A stretch of DNA of 64,000 nt, taken from the NCBI GenBank assembly GCA_025330725.1, contig JAIWND010000032.1, forward strand, positions 1 through 64,000. Reading direction: 5' to 3'. Positions 10,986-21,539 of the stretch are shown here, in pieces. Both the position numbers and the translations under genes were made by a program. The notes under the pieces are model-generated. The model saw nothing but the letters and a program-made list of their open reading frames with translations, was not told where the DNA came from and ran no database searches. This stretch comes from Chlamydoabsidia padenii. Taxonomy: Eukaryota > Mucoromycota > Mucoromycetes > Mucorales > Cunninghamellaceae. Position 1 is the stretch's first letter. Every line of letters starts with the position of its first letter.

Positions 10986-11742
10986 CTAACCAGTAACCTT
11001 GGCTTCTTCTTCATCATTATCGCCCTAACAAAAAACAAAAGAGTTGAGTCACATAACCTTTTTTTCCCGTTGTTCTTACCTTTTTGGAATCATTAGAGGC
11101 CATCATATTAGAGAGATCAGGCATATCACCACCCATCATACTAGAGAGATCAGGCATACCACCACCAGCACCACCACCCATCATACTACTCAAGTCAGGC
11201 ATACCACCGCCGCCACCACCCATCATACTAGCTAGACTGGCCATATCAGGCATACCACCACCAGGAGCATCCTTTTCATCCTCGTCTTCATCCTCATCGC
11301 GCCATCGATTAAAGTCCACCTTGAGATAATTAGGTCGAGGTCCTTTCTGTAACTTATCCCAGTAACCTTGGTCCGTCTTGATAATGATCATGGTCAATCC
11401 CCGTGGTGTCAGCACTCTGTGTGATTTCTGTACATAAAAAGAATAGGTGAGAAAAATATAAAGTGTGCTATTTTGTCTTGTGTCAAAGTGTCTTTACCTG
11501 AGGATCCACAGATTTAAGGAATTCTATTTCACATTCATATTCTTTTTGTTCTTTTTCACCTTTGCCTTTAAAATGGAATTTGTCGGCGGTCAATTCAATA
11601 ACAGGATCCTACCCCCAAAAAAAGTGTGTAAGATGAAACGAGTTTAATTAAGCAAAGGACTTACGGTGATATCAGTGAGTTCTACAGTCAAATAAACGTA
11701 TTCGGCTCGTTGGGCCCATAAAACAGTAGGATGAAGTGTCAT
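10986..11742 (-). CDS. SBA1: Hsp90 co-chaperone p23 / Sba1
   Basis: Four exons (11742-11665, 11608-11498, 11427-11080, 11024-10986) give 191 residues. The N-terminal CS domain begins MTLHPTVLWAQRAEYVYLTV and carries the p23 signature YWDKL followed by LKVDFNRWRDEDED. An acidic patch is followed by a low-complexity tail of repeated GGMPDLSSMMGG-type units and an acidic end (DEEEAKVTG). Sba1/p23 binds the ATP-closed Hsp90 dimer in the cytosol and nucleus and slows ATP turnover. The Gly-Gly-Met-Pro-Asp tail repeats are like those in fungal Sba1. All introns are canonical and the model is complete. Confidence 0.92.
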
Positions 11743-11937
11743 GATGTGTAGAGTTCAAAAAAAAAAAAAAAAAAAAAGATGAAAGGAAAAAGAAGAAAGA
11801 AAAAGCGATTGCGCGTATGATTTTGGGGGTTTGGCCGTGAGAAATTAATAGCCCGACCGGAGTTTTTTCAAATTCATGCTTAGTGGGATTCAAGGGTTAA
11901 CAAAATACCGATGACAAGGGAGTCAAATTTTAGATGA

Positions 11938-11950
11938 GCGGGGATTAAAC
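11938..11950 (+). promoter_or_regulatory. Promoter motif of the dienelactone hydrolase gene
   Basis: GCGGGGATTAAAC lies 88 bp before the start codon at 12039. Confidence 0.5.
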
Positions 11951-12038
11951 CCAACATCTTTCTTTTATTGCCCTCGCCCTCTCATTTTTTCACATCTTTC
12001 TTTTTTTATTTTTTATATTTTTTTACCAACTACATACC

Positions 12039-13175
12039 ATGGGTCTTCCTTTTACTGTACTCTCATACGATCCTCAGTCTTCCGTCAAGAAAATTGACGG
12101 TGCTGCTGTCATTGTAAGTTGCAGTAATCGACCACTCTTTCCACTCACTTTTTATTTTATTATATGCCTTGATAGATTTTACAAGAATGGTAAAACAAAG
12201 GTCAACTTGAAACAAAAAGAAAAAGGAGGACTAATATATGTAATTGTAGGTGGGGTATTAACGAAACTATCAAGTCTCATGCGCAACACATCTCCAACGC
12301 CACAGGTTTACACACCGTTGTGCCTGATCTCTACAAAGGCAAGGTTGGATTAACAGCTGAGGTAAAGATACACATCTTGATATACACACAGCTCATACCT
12401 TTGGCTTAATTATATAGGAAGCCAGTCATTTAATGGGTCACTTGGATTGGAAGGTGGCCATTCAAGAATTGGAACAACTGACTAGAGAACTTCGAACCCA
12501 AGGCTACACGTAAGTTCTCTCCTATATTAACAGCAAATCCATTGACTCTCTCTCTCTCTCTGTTTCTAATCATATATAGTAAGATTGGTGCCATTGGATT
12601 CTGTATGGGTGGCGCTTTATCTTTGGCTCTGGCATCCCAAGCTGCACAAAACGAATCTCCCATTCAGGCTGCCGTGGCATGTTATGGTAGTCCTCCTGAT
12701 GATTTTGATGTGACCAAGCTCACTAATGCTACTGCTGTCCAAGGTCATTTTGGTGGCAAGGTAATAGGAAAAAGGGCGGGGTGGGAGAGGAACATAAAAA
12801 AAAAGACTCATCACACTCCTATTTTAAAAACCTTCTCTCATAGGATACCATGGCTGGATTCAGTGATCCTGCTGCTGGTAAGTCTACAACATCTCTCTCT
12901 CTCTTAAAAAAAAAAAAAAAGAAGGAAAGGATACTAATGATTTGGTTTGATTAGCGGATGCATTGGAAAACAAGTTGCGCCATTTGAAAGAAGCGACGAT
13001 CTACCGGTACCCAGAACAAGGACATGCATTTTTGAATGAAGATACATGGTCAGTGGAAAAACGCAAGGAATTGGGCTTTGTCAGCAAGGAAATCGATCCT
13101 AAAGCTGACGAACAAACCATCCGGGATTTGGCTTGGTCAAGAATCACCGGCTTCTTGATCTCTCATTTACAATAG
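12039..13175 (+). CDS. Dienelactone hydrolase-family protein
   Basis: Seven exons (12039-12113, 12176-12189, 12250-12361, 12418-12509, 12580-12760, 12844-12877, 12955-13175) give 242 residues. The second exon is only 14 nt. It encodes most of ILQEW, the conserved family segment that precedes WGINE. The alpha/beta-hydrolase core shows the nucleophile motif GFCMGG (catalytic Cys near residue 105) and the catalytic His in QGHAFLN near residue 190. DLH enzymes open lactone rings in aromatic degradation, but most eukaryotic members are of uncertain substrate. No signal peptide is seen, so it should be cytosolic. The stop lies 70 bp from the stop of the convergent kinase gene. Confidence 0.88.
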
Positions 13176-13245
13176 TATACAACACATTTTAACACAATAA
13201 AGACTTTATTATTATTATTATTATTATGATCATACAACAGTTTAT

Positions 13246-14154
13246 TTATTTAATATGGGTAATATAATAGTAAATGGTAAATGCTAGGGAGTGTAATACA
13301 AGGAAGGAGGGATTAAATGAAGGATGATAATGTTGTTTTGTGGTTGTAGAAGTAAAAATGGTACAAGGTAAATGGGGGAAATCAGAATACTTGAGGACAT
13401 AATCCAGGGCAGATGATCCAGATTGGCAAATGATAACATGGGAAACCGAGGTAGATTGAATGATCTGTCGAGCGCATGCCATCTTACCCTGCATTCCACC
13501 TGTCACATCCACCACCCCATGTTCCATCTTTGCATCCACGACCTGTTCCTTGTCACCTACAATCATATGCGAAATCAGTGCAGCATCAGGGTCGTTTTTA
13601 GGATTGGCAGTAAACACCCCAGGTACATCAGTCACATACACGCACCGTTCCACATTTACCAAAGACCGTGCCAGATCAAGCATGATTTGATCACCTGATA
13701 AGATGGTACATCCTTGAGCATCATCAAGCACCGCATCACCAAACAACAATGGCACAAATCCCAGGCTGAGCAATGTGTCCACCCGTTTCACTAAGTCCTT
13801 GGGGTGTTCAAACGGCGACACGCTGACCACAGGGAGAGCCAACTTGACCAGTCGTTTTAAAAGACAATGATGAAGATCCAGGACTTGGCATCGTGTCAGA
13901 GCGAAACCCACCAACTTGTTTTGCTTTTCCACTGTATCGTGCCAGCCTTGTTTGATGTGGTATTGTTGGGCTGGGGGATGTCCGAACCCGCCTGCGCCAT
14001 GGATGAGGATTAATGAGCTTGTTGAATGCAGGTACGCTTGTTGGATCTGGGTCATGAGGTTATCGAGACTAGGTGATAACTGGTTTTCTTGTTGCTTCTC
14101 AGTAATTGCTGCCCCACCTAATTTGACGATTACTGTCTTTTTCTTCTTCATCAT
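13246..14154 (-). CDS. IPK: Isopentenyl phosphate kinase-like amino acid kinase
   Basis: This is a single-exon gene of 302 residues (start at the MMKKKK methionine; an upstream in-frame extension to 14349 crosses the promoter motif and is rejected). The amino acid kinase fold motifs are all present: VIVKLGGAAIT (phosphate loop), HGAGGFGH at about 52-59 with the His that marks isopentenyl phosphate kinases, LLFGDAV, ILSGDQI, TDVPGVFT and DVTGGMQGK. The enzyme phosphorylates isopentenyl phosphate to isopentenyl diphosphate with ATP, an alternative last step or salvage step of the mevalonate pathway. The last ~35 residues look unlike the family and may be a lineage extension. Fosfomycin-kinase-like relatives are the main alternative. 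Confidence 0.85.
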   Translation of the reverse strand: MMKKKKTVIVKLGGAAITEKQQENQLSPSLDNLMTQIQQAYLHSTSSLILIHGAGGFGHPPAQQYHIKQGWHDTVEKQNKLVGFALTRCQVLDLHHCLLKRLVKLALPVVSVSPFEHPKDLVKRVDTLLSLGFVPLLFGDAVLDDAQGCTILSGDQIMLDLARSLVNVERCVYVTDVPGVFTANPKNDPDAALISHMIVGDKEQVVDAKMEHGVVDVTGGMQGKMACARQIIQSTSVSHVIICQSGSSALDYVLKYSDFPHLPCTIFTSTTTKQHYHPSFNPSFLVLHSLAFTIYYYITHIK

Positions 14155-14246
14155 GTTGGAATGAACAAGAAAGAAAGAAAAAAGTTTTGCTTGTGGCGCC
14201 TCAATTTGGTTGGTGCCACGTCTTGTGGAGGAGGTACTTAATGCGT

Positions 14247-14264
14247 GCGGGGATTCAAACACCG
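14247..14264 (-). promoter_or_regulatory. Promoter motif of the IPK gene
   Basis: The site reads GCGGGGATTCAAACACCG on the plus strand and CGGTGTTTGAAT on the minus strand. It lies 92 bp before the IPK start. Confidence 0.5.
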
Positions 14265-14786
14265 ACAGTGTCCCCCTCCAATTAAAGAGAATTTGAAAAA
14301 GTAGATATATCACCAACCAAGGTAGAGCCAAACAAAAAGTATAGTTCAAAGGATAAAATAAGATCAGTCATTGTAAAAGGAAGAGAGTAGCAAAGGATAA
14401 AAGAAAAGAGGACAAAGAACGTAGGTCTTTTACAGACAGCTCGCTGTAGCGGATAAAAGGGGAGAGGATTGACGAAGTCATGCAACATTTAAATTCCAAC
14501 AGATGTGTGAATTCAATTTTTCGTACATTGACGTATGAGTGTACCCTCCTGTACCCCTGATATTAGTAAGAGAGTGAACCAAATCCTTGAGATGTCTACG
14601 TGGGAAATCCCAACGTGTCTATAGCATATCCTCTCTCCACAGTTCATTGGGAACCGTAGGAAGATATTGTAGATTACCAAAGCAAAATTCTGAAGCCATC
14701 CTTACCTTCCTTTCGGGGCCTTAAACATTAGGAAGAGTGTTAGGGGAACTTTGCATAATCAGAGCCAAATCATGATGAATGTGCTT

Positions 14787-14789
<3 letters not shown>

Positions 14790-14832
<43 letters not shown>

Positions 14833-14960
14833 CAAACGCGAATATCTCCTTTGCTAGACTACCCCAGACTGTCAGACTTGGTTTGACGGATTGAAAAATT
14901 CATGCAGAATTGTCATACAAAGTTTGAATCCCAAATTTGACTGAAGAACTCAAAGCTATG
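14790..14960 (-). repeat. SINE-like interspersed repeat, copy 2, with 43-nt A tail
   Basis: In minus-strand reading this copy shows TGGGATTCAAAC, ATTCTGCATGAATTTTTCAA, CCGTCAAACC and ATTCGCGTTTGAA, then 43 A residues (plus-strand T at 14790-14832). It is the longest-tailed of the three copies, which suggests it is the youngest. Confidence 0.65.
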
Positions 14961-15125
14961 ACGAGCCTTTCCCTTCCCCCCAGAAATCACGTAATTTGAA
15001 CCCAGCCAGGCTTGAAATTGAGTACTGTTAAATCGCCAGAAAAAAAGAAGCACTCACCAGCACGCACCCTCACCCTCTCTCAAAACACAAATCTCAAAAC
15101 ACAAATCTCATTCTACATCCCTCTT

Positions 15126-15345
15126 TTCAGGAAAGTCAGATTAAAACGATCTTGAGGCTATACTGCTCCATACAGTGGACTTGGTACAATGGCCATTATG
15201 TAAACTTTGCTGGAAATAGGCCAAGGAATGCACATGGTCACTTTTGTCATTAGCATCGCTTGTTCATTGAGGCAGTAGAGCTCTCCGAAGATTCAAGGCG
15301 AGGGAATGATTTAAATATTGTGATTATTGGGCGGGATTTTAAAAT
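15126..15345 (-). repeat. Interspersed repeat family Y, single copy
   Basis: The minus strand matches the tandem pair at 50077-50570: CCTTGAATCT, AATGACAAAAGTGACC, GGCCTATTTCC, AATGGCCATTGTACCAAGTC and GAGCAGTATAGCCTC-type blocks occur in the same order. The plus strand ends at 15331 in GCGGGATTTTAAAA. Confidence 0.65.
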
Positions 15346-15789
15346 AAATATGGCTTCTAACAAACATAGAAACTTTTCTGCATATATTACCATGGTAGAA
15401 CATTCCATCAATAGATAAGGCCAGCTCCTTGATTAATCCAGTGAAACTTGTCTTGTTGTCCTTTAGGTTCCTCAAATTGATTGGTATTTGTGGCGGGAAA
15501 ATAACATTGCGAACTGATACGACCCTATACAACAAGCTTCGACACTCGTCAAAAAAAAAAAAAAAAACCCCAATGCGAATTTTTTAGAAAGATCGGCAAC
15601 CACGGCGGAACTCCTTGTATCAACAATAAACAAAACAAGAGCGACAGTGGATGTGGTGTCGATGAAAAAGACGGTGCGCCCAGTGGGGCACCGTCATTTT
15701 TGCGTACAGGAAAACCTCGTATATGATATGTAATAGGTGGTACAATCAGTTTGAAAAATCCCGCTCCTCCTTGATTCCCTACCAAGATT

Positions 15790-15960
15790 TGGAAGGGCTC
15801 TACTCGCTCCAATTGTCAACAGATACTAATTGTTAAAGTGGCGATATGGACACTATAGTATTTTTCCAACATAAGTCACCGCAATGGCCAAGCTCCAAGG
15901 CCCTTGTGTCGGTCAATCCAGACTTGCGATGACTTTGCCTGTCATTTGTAAGAGAAAAAA
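15790..15960 (-). repeat. Interspersed repeat family X, copy 3 (inverted)
   Basis: On the minus strand this copy shows GACCGACACAAGG, TTGCGGTGACTTATGTTGG, CGCCACTTTAACAATTAG and TTGACAATTGGAGCGAGTAG. These match the blocks of the tandem pair at 6650-7066. Confidence 0.6.
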
Positions 15961-16516
15961 AAAAGTACAAGGAGGAGCCAGACAAATCCTCTTTCATATC
16001 CCGAAATTCATACAAATGGCCTCGATACCTTTTTGTCATCACAAATCGACTTTTGTCTATATAGATGGATACAGTGATTATGGGTAGCTACAGGCCAATA
16101 CCGTAATGTTGAAATTTATATCACACCCAAAGACTTTTCACCCTAAAATGGTTAAAATTCAAGTCCGTGAGGTCAATGGAGTTATCTGATTGGATCAGAA
16201 CAATAAAAACGGATTTTGAAATGTAAATACGATTTGAAACGGAGATTGTATGTTAAATGAATCGTTTTTATTGGATCGACTGAAAAAGACCAAGTTGTAA
16301 GGGCGGGATTTAAAAGGTAAAACCAAGTTTAACGCAAGTGACATTTTTATTATTAGAGATAAAATATAATGTAAAGAGTTTGTTTGTATGTATGTTTAAT
16401 AAGTATTTCATAATATTAATGTATGGTTGTGTTAAATTGGATTGTATAAACATATTACTACTATAGGGCTAAAAAAAAAAAAACGTGGAGGATCAAGTCT
16501 ATTCGTTTATAAATAC

Positions 16517-19500
16517 CTACCGAAGATCGCAATTGTCCAAATACCAGGAGACACCAAATTTATTGTGATTGACAATGTTTTGCTTGGATGAATTGACCAT
16601 ATGCATATCCAGGATACATTCAGTTTGTAAAATATCCAAGTCATAATTGGATCGAGAAGGGGTCGCCACCAAATAACCTAAATTATCTTTTCCTTCATTT
16701 CGATAGCGGATCACCTTCAACTTGTCGAGTTTCACCACCTTGCCAATAAATAAGTCCTTATTAATACCACATTCATGGGAAAAAACCGCAAAGGTGCCGT
16801 TCCTGATATTAGTGGGAGAGTCGTTGTTGTCGGCAAGTTCACGGGAGCTGTCGAGGAAGATTTCATAGAAGCGTTCGTTTTCATTAATGAAGTTCTTGAT
16901 ACCACTTCCACATGTCACGTTTGTAATTCCATCGTCAGTCCAAGAGCCACCTTCAATGATATGTCGCAACATAAGTCGTTTTCCAAAAATTCTGGCAAGA
17001 TCACGAGAGGTCGATTGTCGGTTTGTGTGTGCAATTGCTTCCCGAACAAATTTGTTATACTGTTCCCCTTTCTCTGTTTCATAGTGTAGGGTGCATCCAA
17101 ATCGAATGATATCGTCAGTTAAGTGTTGTAGAAGGTGAGTCTTTGGCTTTGTCGAAAGAGATCCATATTGCGGGTGTTTGCAATCGTAAACAAATAGTTC
17201 CTTCGTCAAATTTGCAACGGCCTTCTTCACGGTTTCCACGTATTCATCCAGGTTGGCAGGTATTTCCTTTATAAAAACAAGAGAAGATAAAACCCCTAAT
17301 GCATTAAATAGCTTACCTATATCTTGAATATCAGCGTAAGAAGGACCAGTGAATTCGTAAGTGATGACCAAAGGAAGGCATTGCATCAGTATCTTGAAGT
17401 CACGACCGAGGAATGAGCCACAATGAGTGAGTTTTGCCCGGAAAGTTCTTGTAAAACCACTTGATCCTTGATAGTCTTGTAGTCTTGATTCCAATTTACT
17501 GAGCAAATCTTTCTTGCTACCGATAACGTCTTTCACCAAATGTTCCACCAAGTACTTTGCGATACCTAAAGAGATAGTATGTAATACTTCCACTGGTGTA
17601 TCTGTTGAGGGATCAAATGAATCCAGATCAAGCAGCGGTCCAGCGCCTGTATTCTTGTACTTGTAATCCTTGTAAGTTAGCCCACCTTCAGGTCCACCGT
17701 CCAAAATAGTGTCAGGGTCATTGTTTGCCGCTATGTATTGCTGTTTTAACCTTGGTGTACGACATCCAACGAAAAGATCTTCTAGTCCAATATTGCCCCG
17801 AGATGTCTTGAGCTGAAGCACTTCCGTATGTGTATTATCAATGACATTATTCGTGTTGATCGCGGTTTTGCCTTTGGTGTCCTTCTTGATTTTGTAATTC
17901 CGTTGGTAGCATTTGCGGCATGGAAATAACGATGTGAGCCCATAAATACCACACAATTGCGAATGCCTAGGATTATCAGCTGTGATACAAACCACAGGAG
18001 CCACCACCAATACATCTTCGTTGTAAAGAGCAGAGTGCATAATGACCCCTTTTTCCAATTCGGCGAGATCTTGAGATAGAGTAGGTATCATATGCAGTGA
18101 TGACAGGCCAGTATTGCAACGAACCCCGGCAATGAAGTTGATGTTTGTTCGTTTGTTTCGTTCGTGTAATGGAAGAGCACCGCATACCATCGACCAGGTG
18201 TCATAGAGGTTGAACTGTTTCGATATATTCCCAGAGGTGTCATCAGTGAAGAAGATTACAGGGACAATCTGGACCTTGTAGAATTTCCCAGTCTGGTTGC
18301 CGTTGTCGTCCAAGATAGGTTTCTTCATAGAATGCTGTCCAAAGATAAGTTCTTTATGGCGATCATGGAGCTGCATTAACAAAGATCCGTCGGGCGTTTG
18401 AGAGAGGCATTGCATCTGCTTGATGAATTGCTTGGACACGGTTGTAAGGAAGTTGCATGTTTGAGTGGCGAAGACACGGGTTTGCACGACACAAAAAGGA
18501 GAGGAATTGTTCGGTTGGTGTACCTGTATTTCGTAACCTTGAGCCATAACAGTACCATTGAGCAAATAATACCTGTCTAACAAAAAGTGAATAGTTTTTT
18601 CTATATCACGCACTACAATCAAATCACCAACCCAATAATCGACCCCGCCGATTGTCATTACCGGATGTTGGAAGAGATGATGTTGTCGCCATTTTGTGCC
18701 TTGTTGAAGAGAAGTAGCAGAACCAATTGTGTCATCAGGAAGGGCAGATATGTATGGTGACTTTCTGGGATTGTCGATCAAAAGACGTAAAACCGATGAA
18801 GGAAGATTGATATAAAAGGTTTCCTTTGTTGCTGTCATTGCTGCTGCTGCTGCTGTTGTTGTTGTTGTTGTTGTTGGTGGTGTTATATTGGTAACGGATT
18901 TTTGAGGCTTCAGAATTTCCACTTCGACAGATGAAGACTTGAATGTAGGAATGTTGTTTTTCTTCCGGGTACCAAAGTTGATAAGTGCATCCAATTTCGG
19001 TAGTTCGAATGGCGCGGCTCCTGCTTCACCTTTCAGTTTCACCATCAATTCCACTAGATACAGCACCTTCTTGAGAGTTCGTTGTGACACCGGTTCGTCA
19101 TCACCGTGTATAAAGGCATGAAGTATCATCGTTTGCAAGTTGGGGAAAGGATATGTCGAGCCTTCGTAATCAATCTGGAACGTTGTGACATCTTCGTTAG
19201 CAGCTGTACCTAGATCACCACCATCGTCGTTATTATCATCATCGGATTCATCCAATAGCCTAAATCGAGAAGTAAACGGTTCCAGTATATCTTCTTCATC
19301 GTCGTCGGTATTATTGCCAGCACCAAGAACTTCTTCGTCAACACCACCGACATTTTCACCAGCACGGAAACCATTGTCCAGAGAGTTACCACCCATCGCA
19401 GTTTCAGAATCACCCATTATACAGTCGTCCGCGGCATTGTCCACCATGACAGAATCGTCCACAGGCGAGACCACTTGACAGACCTGCATATTTGTAATAT

Positions 19501-19620
19501 GTTTGTGGGATTTCAAGTGTTTATCCAAGACCGACTTTCTCTTCGTTTCAAGTCCACAAGGCGTGCACACGAATTCACGGCGTAATATATCTGTTGAATA
19601 ATCGTTCTTCTTCCTTTTTT

Positions 19621-19685
<65 letters not shown>

Positions 19686-19708
19686 TTGTTGTTGTTATTG
19701 TTAACCAT
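16517..19708 (-). CDS. Large transposase-like protein with N-terminal C2H2 finger
   Basis: This is one intact open frame of 1063 codons without introns. After an Asn/Ser repeat comes a basic patch and one C2H2 zinc finger (CTPCGLE through HLKSH, spacing 2-12-3). An acidic disordered region follows, then a long folded part. The folded part contains ALPLHERNKRTNINFIAG, ADNPRHSQLCGIYG followed by CRKC, and near the end KTHLLQHLTDDIIRFGC with YETEKGEQYNKF and NRQSTSRDLARIF. The last group matches the F-x-TE..E..N...NR..SRD pattern of fungal Plavaka/Tnp2-type transposases as I recall it. No terminal inverted repeats were found, so it may be a domesticated gene. The start at MVNNN is chosen because the promoter motif at 19794 lies inside longer versions. 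Confidence 0.65.
19622..19696 (-). repeat. In-frame AAC/AGC coding microsatellite
   Basis: The start of the transposase-like gene is a run of alternating Asn and Ser codons (AACAGC repeated) preceded by pure Asn codons. It is polymorphism-prone and shifts only residue number, not frame. Confidence 0.85.
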
Positions 19709-19793
19709 GTTGGAGGACGAAAAGAATTGAAGAAGAAAGAAAATGAACTTGTCAAAATCTCTTAAATTAATCGCGCCAAGCCCTTGAGCCGAT

Positions 19794-19807
19794 GCGGCAT
19801 TTGAAAT
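19794..19807 (+). promoter_or_regulatory. Promoter motif of the transposase-like gene
   Basis: GCGGCATTTGAAAT (plus-strand orientation) lies 85 bp before the chosen start at 19708. Confidence 0.45.
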
Positions 19808-19987
19808 CATGTGCCTATTTCTATAATTTTTTTTTTCGTTTTTTTTTTGTTTTTTCACTCTTCTTTCCTTTCTCATCTAAAATGAACACTTGCCACATTC
19901 CACAGTGAGGCTACCCATAGCCTAGTGTTTATTGACGATTGTCAAAGCGTTTGTTTGATTGCTTCTGTTAATAGTATACTCTAGTAT

Positions 19988-20154
19988 ATGACGTGCTACA
20001 ACCACTGTCGCCATTCATACTATTGCAGAATGTGTCATGAACTGACTACCTATCAACAAAGTAAGAACATTATGATAACTGCTGCATGCCGACACTGACC
20101 TATTTTTTTGTCTACATAGTCTGTGCTGCTAAGCAAAAACTTGAATGGAATTAG
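19988..20154 (+). CDS. Possible tiny Cys/His-rich two-exon ORF
   Basis: An ATG at 19988 opens 24 codons that end at a GTAAGA donor (20061). An acceptor TACATAG at 20119 leads to a second exon (20120-20154) in phase, giving 35 residues. The peptide starts MTCYNHCRHSYYCRMCHE, with Cys/His spacing like a zinc-binding site, and ends KQKLEWN. It may be a small zinc-binding protein or the last exons of a gene lost to rearrangement beside the transposase-like gene. It is too short for confident calling. Confidence 0.3.
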
Positions 20155-21093
20155 TATCGCCGACTCTTCTGCCTGTCTTGTATCTAGTCTGTCAAGGTCA
20201 ACTTCCAGCATTTAGGTGCTCTCCTGGTTTCTGAAGATATATTACTATAAATGTATATATGGCAATCTTACTCGAATGGAATTATTACTGTAGATTGTTA
20301 AATTATGTGGTTGTAGCTTTTTGTTAATAAAAATCCGTCTTCAAAAGTGTGTATCATTTTGCACAAAATAATAGTGACCCTGGTATATAGTGAAAGTAAT
20401 ACGTCATGGATTTAATAATAGCACTGGGAAAAAGATCGAATGCTATAGGCTGTTCACGATTCGGCCCGTTCTCAATAAGGAAATAAATTGCATCCTGGCT
20501 TCTTACCCTTTGCCCTGAACCGAAATAGAAGTTTTATTGTCGGATTTACAAAAAAAATCTTTGGGTGTGATAGATCCGCTACTGGTGCCACAATGGCGGA
20601 CATATAAACAATGATGACACCGATTGATAGATTGAAATACAGTTCAATGCAGGCGGTAAAGATAGTAGCTATACACATAGACAGTAGAAACACATACAGT
20701 ACACATAAAAATTAATTAATAAAAGGCACCCAGATAAAATAAAAGCATTTATATATACAACAATACATATAGATGAATAAAAAACATATAAATGAAATCA
20801 AGACAAGCAGTTGGAGTGAAGCCATGTAGATGCATTAAGGTCATTGTTCATATTTAAAAAAACGCCCCATTCAAATCCATATATGGGAATGAGAAGTCCA
20901 GCAAAAAACCGTATAATGTAATTGGGTAATTAGCTGTACGTCAAAAGTTCATTAGACCTGTAAAGTTATAAGACAGTGAAGGGTAGTGAATAAGATAAGT
21001 AGTTGATTTAATAAGACTATGTAGATATTTATAATAGAAGGTCTATGGGGGATAAGGGATAATAACCAACACAATATGACAATATAATTAACA
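20155..21093. other. Intergenic, no gene seen
   Basis: The stretch is AT-rich with several ATATAT and AATAAA-like sequences. The ORF at 20472-20693 has no recognisable features. No repeat family of the window is seen here. Confidence 0.45.
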
Positions 21094-21508
21094 CTACTGT
21101 AATAATATAAAAGCCAGTTCACCAATTGCCATTTTTTCTTGCTTGATTAACTTGAGTTCGTCAACAGCAGCCATAACAGGATATGAGTCTTCATTATATT
21201 GATGTAAGAATTTGCCATTCAGTACCACACAGTCCTTCTTGGTAGTACATTGTAGCCGAGTATACCAACTAAAAGTTTGCCCATCCAACACAGCTTGTAG
21301 TTCTTCCACCATTGCCACAGGAGTGTAGCTAAAGAATTTCGCCAGAGATTCGTATCTTGCCATCCATTGCTGTGCTTCCGTTGCAAAAGTTGGAAATCTA
21401 GTACGTCGTCGTCGTTCCAAGTAGGTGTTGGACATAATCTTGTCATTCACATCGTTTCTTGCCGCATTCCATAAAATAAGTATACAAAAACCAACAAGAA
21501 CACAAATC
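21094..21508 (-). CDS. Gag-like exon with preceding membrane segment
   Basis: A minus-strand exon opens after an acceptor TGGTTGTAG (21509-21517) and stays open to the stop at 21094. The first residues (ICVLVGFCILILW) are hydrophobic. Then follows a segment resembling the retrotransposon Gag domain: QQWMARYESLAKFF, LDGQTFSWYTRL, NGKFLHQYNED. No zinc knuckle, protease or reverse transcriptase lies nearby, so it is a remnant or a captured Gag domain. The entry phase (one base completing a codon) fits the exit phase of the exon-like segments in the tandem array upstream. No start codon is certain. Confidence 0.4.
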
Positions 21509-21539
21509 CTACAACCAGATGAAATGTGATTAATAACCT

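Larger units (their letters stand above)
14155..16516. other. Gene-poor interval with three repeat types
   Basis: No gene is recognised. The interval contains a SINE-like copy with a 43-nt T run (14790-14960), a family Y copy (15126-15345) and an inverted family X copy (15790-15960). The direct repeat AAAACACAAATCTC occurs at about 15082 and 15095. The ORFs at 15311-15535, 15549-15812 and 15833-16087 overlap these repeats and are not called. GGGCGGGATTTAAAA at 16301 is a stray copy of the shared motif. Confidence 0.5.

Noticed and set aside
14155..14349. N-terminal extension of the IPK frame (to 14349)
   Set aside because: It crosses the promoter motif at 14247 and adds residues absent from the kinase family.
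17260..17330. Possible intron in the transposase-like gene (GGTAAGC...AAAG)
   Set aside because: The frame continues through it with protein-like sequence (KLFNALGVLSSLVFIKEIP), so splicing is not needed.
19709..19876. Longer N-terminus of the transposase-like protein
   Set aside because: The extension includes the promoter motif at 19794 and a T-rich leader, so MVNNN is the better start.
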